A DNA stretch of 64,000 nt from Arctopsyche grandis (lineage: Eukaryota; Arthropoda; Insecta; Trichoptera; Hydropsychidae): positions 10,406,001-10,470,000 of the forward strand of contig NC_135360.1 of assembly GCF_051622035.1 (NCBI RefSeq), in the 5' to 3' direction. Position numbers and translations under genes: made by a program. Shown here piece by piece: positions 57,583 through 64,000 of the stretch. The stretch's first letter is position 1; each line of letters begins with the position of its first letter. Below the pieces are notes generated by a model. That model saw only the letters and a list, made by a program, of their open reading frames with translations, was not told the DNA's origin and ran no database searches.

Positions 57583-58290
57583 ATATATAAAAATCAATGT
57601 TTGTCCGTCTGTCTGTCTCGAATAGGCTCCTAAACCAAAGAACCGATTACGATGGAACTTTCAGGATTTGTTGTATACATGTCCGGAAAGATTACTGTGA
57701 AAAAATAAGGAAAAAAACCTCTTAATATTCGTAATTACGATTTTATCGACGCGTAAGTATGAAGCGCAAGTGTGTAGTTAAGGAAATATTTACGTTGGTA
57801 ATCAACTTACCAACGCTTACATTGCGTACCACTCATACCAACCTTTCATTATGTACCACTCATAACAATCTTATATATACATATACAAAAATCAATGTTT
57901 GTCTGTCTGTCACGTATACTTTACTATAATTTAATTTGATTATTAAGTATTAATTTGAAACTGAAACATTCACTTATCGAAACGCATCTAGAAACGGGAA
58001 CGGGAACGGGAATTGCATGCGTTATTGTACGATGGAACAATGGAACTTTCAGGATTTATTGTATGCATGTCCGGGAAGCTTACTGTGAAAAAAATCAGCA
58101 AAAAACGGGAACGAGTGGCGTGCGTTGTTAGGGTAAAATAAACAAATAATTGAATAATTTCAAATGTGTTCGCTGCCTGCGTTTTTCCGACAAATGGGAA
58201 CGGGAACGAGAACGAGAACGGGAATGGGAACGGAAACGGGAATTGTATGCGTTATGGTGGTATTGCAACGCATGCTGGGCTCAGCCAATA
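57583..58290 (+). repeat. Helitron-like or related dispersed repeat cluster
   Basis: Two starts of the type AAAATCAATGTTTGTCYGTC (about 57590 and 57888) and two copies of GGAACTTTCAGGATTTRTTG ... TTACTGTGAAAAA (57654-57702 and 58040-58091). GGGAAC repeat runs lie near 57993 and 58196. Similar 'ATGTTTGTCTGTCTGTC' starts are common in insect rolling-circle repeats, but the class is not proven here. Confidence 0.4.
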
Positions 58291-58471
58291 TTTTATAAAA
58301 ACTGCCATAATGCATCCTCTTCAACATTTATGATTTTGCAAAAACCGTGTTTGTGAGTCAACAGCAACATTTGCTTTTACCAATGCCAAAACCATGTACA
58401 TATGTATACATATATATGTTAAAAAACTATGAAATTTTAACATGTGAATTTAGAGATGACTATTAATTTAA

Positions 58472-58797
58472 CACGTTCAACCCAGCGTCAAAAACCACCG
58501 GTGGTCACACTCCCGTATAACGCTCATACTCGAATTAAATACGCCGCCACATGGAAAAATATTAAGTTAAATATGCCGCCTGATAATTTTTTTTTTTCAC
58601 TTTTTTTTGGGTACCCTGATGCATTATAATTTTACGGTTCCACTTCATATAGCACCCCAAAACTGAAGTTCATATGAAGCTCTAAAGATTTAGGCATAAC
58701 TCATGTGATTTAATGCCGCACGCGTAATTGGGTTCCCTACGCGCGATAGTGCCGCCACACGGAATAGTATATGAAATTACGCGCCGGGCTGAATGTG
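58472..58797. mobile_element. piggyBac-like MITE, 326 bp
   Basis: Both sides carry TTAA (58468-58471 and 58798-58801). The inner ends are CACGTTCAACCCAGCG and the reverse complement of CACATTCAGCCCGGCG, matching at 13 of 16. Duplicated TTAA and CAC-starting ends fit the piggyBac superfamily. It is non-coding. Confidence 0.7.
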
Positions 58798-59162
58798 TTA
58801 AGCTGAGATCCCTCATTTTATCTCTCATCAAGTACATATGGAAAATAGTTCGAAGTTTTGGGTGGTTTTAGATAAATAAACCAATAAATTTCATTAAATG
58901 TCTTTTAAGTTTTGAATGTGCTCAAATTACTATTCTATTGTGGCCATCGAATGTTGCTCACAATATTTGGAATACAAAATTTTATATGAAATTTTAGTCA
59001 AATATTTTTTAATTGTACTACAAAAATAATGTTGAAAATAAAGTGCCAGAGCGGCGACCTGGCCCGACTACATGACTGCATTTTTCCGATGTTTGAGAAA
59101 GCCTGGTGTAAAATTATGGGCCATTGTTCGAAGAAGAGTATCTTCAAAAATGTGCATATGTG

Positions 59163-59167
<5 letters not shown>

Positions 59168-59213
<46 letters not shown>
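59168..59213. repeat. (TA)n microsatellite
   Basis: An uninterrupted TA run of about 23 units. Confidence 0.9.
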
Positions 59214-59217
<4 letters not shown>

Positions 59218-59273
59218 TGAAAATAAAAAAAAAAATTACATAGGGGTGCAAATTTTTGCTTTTGACTCAGATG

Positions 59274-60159
59274 CAGTGGCGTAGCTACCATTGCGCAGAG
59301 TGATGAAAAGCATCACGGCCCATGCTCGACAAGGGGCCCAAATTACTATCTAATGTAGAAAAAATTGACCAATGATTGTAAAAATGAAGAATAAATACGA
59401 TATGAAGCTTAGTTTTGGAACATGGTTTTGGAGCGACTGTTTCGCATAACATTAATGTTAGTCAAAAATTCATTGGGATTTCGAGGTCACAGAGAAAAAC
59501 TTTTGGATGATTACAATGGAAATTTTTTATCCCAAGTTCAATTAATTGCGAATTTCGATGATGTTATGAAGCAAGTAAAAGATATGCCACCCGGATCAGT
59601 AAATTATCTTAGTCCAACAATACAGAATGTGTTGATAGAATTGTTGGGAAATAAGTTACTTAATAAATTAATCCTAAATATTAATTCATCGCCTTTTTAT
59701 GCCATAATGTTGGATACGACCCAAGATATCACCAAAAAAGACCAATTAAGTATGAAAATCAACAACCCACAAACTTCAATTTTAGCGAAAAATTTTTGGG
59801 ATTTTTTTCATTATTGAAAAACGATTTCACTGAAAACATGACCATAAGACAATTTTCGCAATTGCTTTTCACAAAATACAGTTGTTTAGAAAGTGAATTT
59901 TCGGAAGTTTATGTCGTGTTTAAAACGTGATCAGTGATCAATATCGAGTTCAAATTTTCGCATGAACACAAAACACATAAAGTAAAAATTTATAATTGGT
60001 GAGCTTATTTCTAAATTATTTGATTGTTTTATCTATTGTATGAGTAATTATTATGTCAAATATGCACATAAAGTTATTTCATTTCGTATTTAAAAACAAA
60101 TATCAAGGGCCCTTACGTAATTTTTGCATCAGGGCCCAAAATTTCTAGCTACGCCACTG
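59274..60159 (+). mobile_element. hAT element with transposase remnant, 886 bp
   Basis: The TIRs CAGTGGCGTAGCTA and TAGCTACGCCACTG are exact. The 8-bp duplication CTCAGATG is exact (59266-59273 and 60160-60167). GGGCCCAAA words sit near both ends. Inside is a 131-codon frame from a transposase. The rest of the transposase is deleted, so the element is not autonomous. Confidence 0.88.
59422..59817 (+). pseudogene. hAT transposase fragment (ZMYM1/DUF4371-like)
   Basis: 131 codons. LGFRGHREKLLDDYNGNFLS, SPTIQNVLIELLGNKL and YAIMLDTTQDITKKDQLSM match the N-terminal part of the DUF4371 region found in ZMYM1-like hAT transposases, including the first catalytic Asp context (D-T-T-D type, here DTTQD). 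The C-terminal catalytic region and dimerisation domain are missing. Confidence 0.75.
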
Positions 60160-60169
60160 CTCAGATGAC

Positions 60170-61145
60170 AAAATGTCTAGTTCCAGCTTTGATATAAATT
60201 TGTATAATGTTACAATACAATAAAACAAAATCAATAAACTAAAAAAAATTAGCATTAACTTGATTGTATATGTACATTAAATTCATATTTCATGTAATGA
60301 AAACTAAAGAAGATCTTATAGAAGTAAACACTTATAAATATGTCTAGAATTTGGAATAAAACCACAATAATTAATTAATGAACATAAAAATATAGTTAAT
60401 AATAAAAGGTTATCTTGGAGATATGCTTTGAATGTTTTTCACAACAACGTATGTATGTATTATAAAATCTCTATTTAAATGAACAAAGGCATAACTTTGA
60501 CACTAAGCATTAACTGAGTAGCCTCAGGTATTATAGAAATATGTACATATATTTATAGTGATGTATGGTAATGAAGTAAAAATATATCATAGTGATGAAC
60601 ATGTGTAAAATTATATATTGCTAAAATGTTCTCATTGTATTACTTGGTATAAGGGAACTGATGATTATATGTAATGCAACAAGATGCAACAAAAACGATT
60701 ATCTGTGATACAACAGGAAAATATTATCCAAAAATTAAAGAAAATCACATTCACATCGCAAAGGTCATGTATGATAAGAAAACAAACGCATTCACACAAT
60801 ATTGAAAACACATCAATCTAGAATTTGATCAGGATATGCTAATGACGATAGCATATTTATTTAATTTTTATTTGATCTGCGTACACAAATATACGAAGTG
60901 GGAAATTTGATTGATTTGCATTTAGTACTTTTTCCCAATCATATTTTCTATAATAAAGCACATACATACTCCCACCAAGGTTGCCAGATTTCCAAAATCA
61001 CAGATCGGGTCATTCACTATTTCGAACGATCAAAGAAAAGAAGCTTAAGAATTAATGAAGAAATCAAGAAAAAATATTTTTAATAAAATTATTATTATGT
61101 ATAAGTACATACATATACATATACATAAGTATTTATGTATATGTA
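60170..61145. other. Gene-free AT-rich DNA
   Basis: No supported gene or element. The 61-codon frame at 60898-61083 has no motif. Confidence 0.45.
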
Positions 61146-61149
61146 TATT

Positions 61150-61350
61150 TGTAAATAGGTTTTTGAGCTCTTTTTCCTATTATGCTGTACATTGACATTA
61201 GAATAATATAATACTATGATTACTAACAAAATTAAATTTAAATTGTAAAATAGAAAATGATCAGTAGATCAGTAGCTATTAAAATAGATATTAGATGTAT
61301 TGTGAACGTAATTTCGTAATAATAAAAAGCATTTGAAAATCAAATGTATA
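61150..61350 (+). repeat. Dispersed repeat E, copy 3
   Basis: Same order as 39990-40200 (TTTTTGAGCTCTTTTTCC, AGTAGATCAGTAGCTATTAA, AATAAAAAGCATTTGAAAAT), diverged by a few percent. Confidence 0.65.
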
Positions 61351-61776
61351 TGAATACGTATGTAGATGAGAACATATAAAAAGTAGTCACTTAATGATCC
61401 ACAGAAATCACAGTTATTGAAATATATTGGATATAATTACAGGAATTACATTTTGGTCTAAATGCAAAAATTTATATAATCAAAACAGTTTTATTAAAAA
61501 TTTTTTTAGCTTTTAGATTATTTCAAAATATGTTCGCCAACCTTGCTTGATAAAAATCTTCTTGTCATTACAATTAATTGAGATTCTACGGTTTTTAATC
61601 ATAATCTTTCTCCAGGTGGCATTCATTAGACTAAATATTCTTCCGCAAATTGCAATGGAATGTAGAATTGAAAGGATGTGGGCTAATGTTATACAAATTA
61701 TTGCAAGCCGAATGATCTTTAAAAAAATATTGTCCATTTCTCATACATTGTTTTAAACAGACATCTTCGTATAGAT

Positions 61777-62461
61777 CTGCGTTCCCCAACCTGTGGTACG
61801 CGGTTGATGGTTGAAATATTTTTTAAATAATTAATAAACATTAGCTTAATTAATCATTAATCATAGTCGACGTCAACATTTACAGTCGATGATCGAAAAT
61901 CCGGCATATACATATGTATGTACTATTTGCATGGTAAGGAATTATTAAGAAATTTTATGGATAAAAAGCTATTTGCATAGTCACAATTATAAAATGCTCA
62001 AAGTTTAATATATTCATCTACTATTTCATCATACTTCTACTACTGATAAATGGTTTTAATAAAAACACAAATTTACAAAGTAGATATAATATATTTTATT
62101 TTTTAGCTAAATCTATATTACAAAATAAATTTAATGAGATCCTTGTGCTTGTTTAAGAGGAACATAGTTTTTTAAAATTTGATTAAAATGATGCGAGATA
62201 TACCATTAAGTGCGCAATTAATAATTGTGACTCCGCAAATTACATTTTTTTCACAAAATTTCTTAACAAAACAGATTCATTGCGCGTCTACGGTTCTACC
62301 CTATCTTCAAATTCCTTACAATTCAAATACTACCTATATATTTATGTAATTACACTTGCAATAACAAATTTCATGAAATACAATAGATTTTATATGGTGG
62401 TACAATTGAGCGTTATATACTACCAAGTGGTACGCGAGTCAAAAAGGGTTGGGAAACGCTG
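61777..62461. mobile_element. hAT-type element, 685 bp, non-autonomous
   Basis: The ends CTGCGTTCCCCAACC and GGTTGGGAAACGCTG are inverted with two mismatches. GTGGTACGCG sits just inside both. The 8-bp duplication GTATAGAT is exact (61769-61776 and 62462-62469). 'CAGcGTTTCCCAACC' is a familiar hAT terminus. No transposase. Confidence 0.85.
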
Positions 62462-63202
62462 GTATAGATGGTCAATATTGTAAATAATAATTAATTAATT
62501 CTCCAATTGAAGAAAATTCGATTTTCAATTCTTCTGAAAGTCGGGATTTTCAGAGGCAATGTCTGTTGAACTCGGGACAGTGCCGCTCAAATATGGACCT
62601 CTGGCAACCCTGGACTCGCATCAAAAAAGATCGGGGATGCGTTTAAAACCGAAAACGATCAAGACAATGTCTCGATTTTAACGTGCATTAAAATTGTTCG
62701 TGGTACGGATTTATTTTGTAGGTGAAAATATTCCACGGTGATTTCACTCTGATCACCGTGGATCAGAGTGGAGATTTCAAACGAAACACTTATGTGATAT
62801 TGAGATGGTCATTGTGTGATGAACTTGGCCTTTCTACATATGTATACATATAACGCAGATAGAATGTAATCAATAATGAACACTCGCCCTGGATGACAAG
62901 AGCAACAGTTATCGTTGTAAAGGTGACCCCTGAACGTGGATTGACCCATAACAATGTCGATAAAAGTCTCCGGCATTGTAGAATAGTTTCGCGAACCCGT
63001 CACCATGATACTGCCAAACATTGATGAAAATTTTTTACACATAAAATAACATATGAATAACGCTTTTGTAAATTTAAAGTATTTTAATATTATGCTTAAG
63101 ATTATAAAATTTTAGATTTGATTTTTAGAATACATATATAAGAAACACCATTAAACAATTTTTATTTACATACGAACATTAAATAAACAAAACTATTTTT
63201 AT

Positions 63203-63911
63203 TTATCTTTATTTTTCCTTTGTAAGATCTCACCTTGAATTTGCCTCAATTATCTGGTCACCTTTTTATTTTATTTTTTATTTATCCCATATTAATTGTA
63301 TTGAGAAAGTTCAACTTAAATTTATTAAATCTTTACGCTACCTTTTTCCTACCTATACCCATTCTACTGTTTCCGACATTTTAAAAATCCTTTCTTTTAA
63401 CAATCTTTCTGTCAGGCGACGACATACTGATGCTATATTCTTCTTTAAGCTCATTAATGGTTTCCTTGATTGTTCTGATTTACTGAATAAGGTTAATTTC
63501 AGAATCCCAGTTCGGTACTCTAGATGCGTTGCACTCTTTTCACTTGATCCTTTCAATACTAATTCCCAAAAATATTCTTATCTGCAGCGCGTTTATCGTA
63601 TGTTTAACGGAGAGCTGAATGAGGTTGATCTATTTGGTATTTCCCTACATCAATTCAGGTCTAATATCAAGAGAATCGTGACCGATCGATTCATTTCTTC
63701 TCCTATTCTATTTTTCCAATATTTCCAATATTTTTATACTTTAGTTTATTTATGTAATGTGCTATTTAATCATATTATAGCTTTCATTCTTTTCCTTTTC
63801 ATTTGTTTATTTTGTATTTACCTTTTTCATTTGTTTTATATTTGTAAATTTCAATTTCTTCTTATATTCTATTTTATAACCTTTTCCCAATATTTTAATA
63901 CTATAGTTTAA
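63203..63911 (+). mobile_element. LINE reverse-transcriptase C-terminal fragment
   Basis: One open frame reads VRSHLEFASIIWSPF, then IEKVQLKFIKSLRYLFP, LSVRRRHTDAIFFFKLINGF and later VRYSRCVALFSLDPF. This is the region after the LINE reverse transcriptase ('LEFAS..WSP..' block). About 235 codons without a stop, but the start and catalytic domain are missing; it is a 5'-truncated copy. The T-rich stretch after about 63700 is probably its 3' end. Jockey/I-type is likely but not certain. Confidence 0.7.
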
Positions 63912-64000
63912 TTATGCAATGTTCTACATATTTTGTCACGCCTTTATTCTTTACTTTTTAATTTGATTTCCTTATATTTATCTTTTTCATTTTTGTAAAA

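Overview
The window reads as AT-rich nuclear DNA from a holometabolous insect. It has spliced genes with short phase-conserved introns, GT-AG junctions, many (TA)n and ACAT microsatellites and a dense layer of transposons. Vitellogenin protein style and several dispersed repeat types suggest the Lepidoptera/Trichoptera lineage; a caddisfly is my best guess but is not proven. Four protein-coding genes could be assembled exon by exon, all keeping frame from start to stop.

Layout: (1) 1-5200 is gene-free, repeat-rich flank with a stack of nested DNA transposons (about 2620-4115) and a palindromic MITE just upstream of the first gene. (2) 5203-13534, + strand: RSBN1/KDM9-type JmjC-like histone demethylase, 12 exons; its 4-kb first intron is filled with LINE, hAT, pogo-like and MITE pieces. 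(3) 15902-23874, - strand: vitellogenin 1 (Vg1), 12 exons, about 2344 aa, enlarged by two Gly-Gln-rich repeat insertions. (4) 27093-29669, - strand: GLIS-type five-zinc-finger transcription factor, 5 exons. (5) 30800-43000: gene-free and repeat-bearing. (6) 43098-49960, + strand: vitellogenin 2 (Vg2), 13 exons, about 1920 aa. (7) 50257-53063: an LTR retrotransposon with identical LTRs, a gag-like ORF only and a perfect tRNA-Pro primer site. (8) 53100-64000: transposon-rich, with three full-length hAT-type elements with target-site duplications, a piggyBac-like MITE and a LINE reverse-transcriptase tail at the end.

The two vitellogenins encode yolk precursors (signal peptide, lipid-transport N domain, furin site, polyserine, open beta-sheet domains, von Willebrand D domain). 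They are diverged paralogues in opposite orientation with the GLIS gene between them. Vg1 carries a silk-like (GHGNGQGQ)n linker of about 280 residues that Vg2 lacks; this is the most unusual coding feature seen. Most other structure is explained by mobile DNA, much of it nested, with datable insertion order from target-site duplications.

Coordinates of exons were read by eye from splice signals and reading frame; single-base errors are possible. No database search was run.
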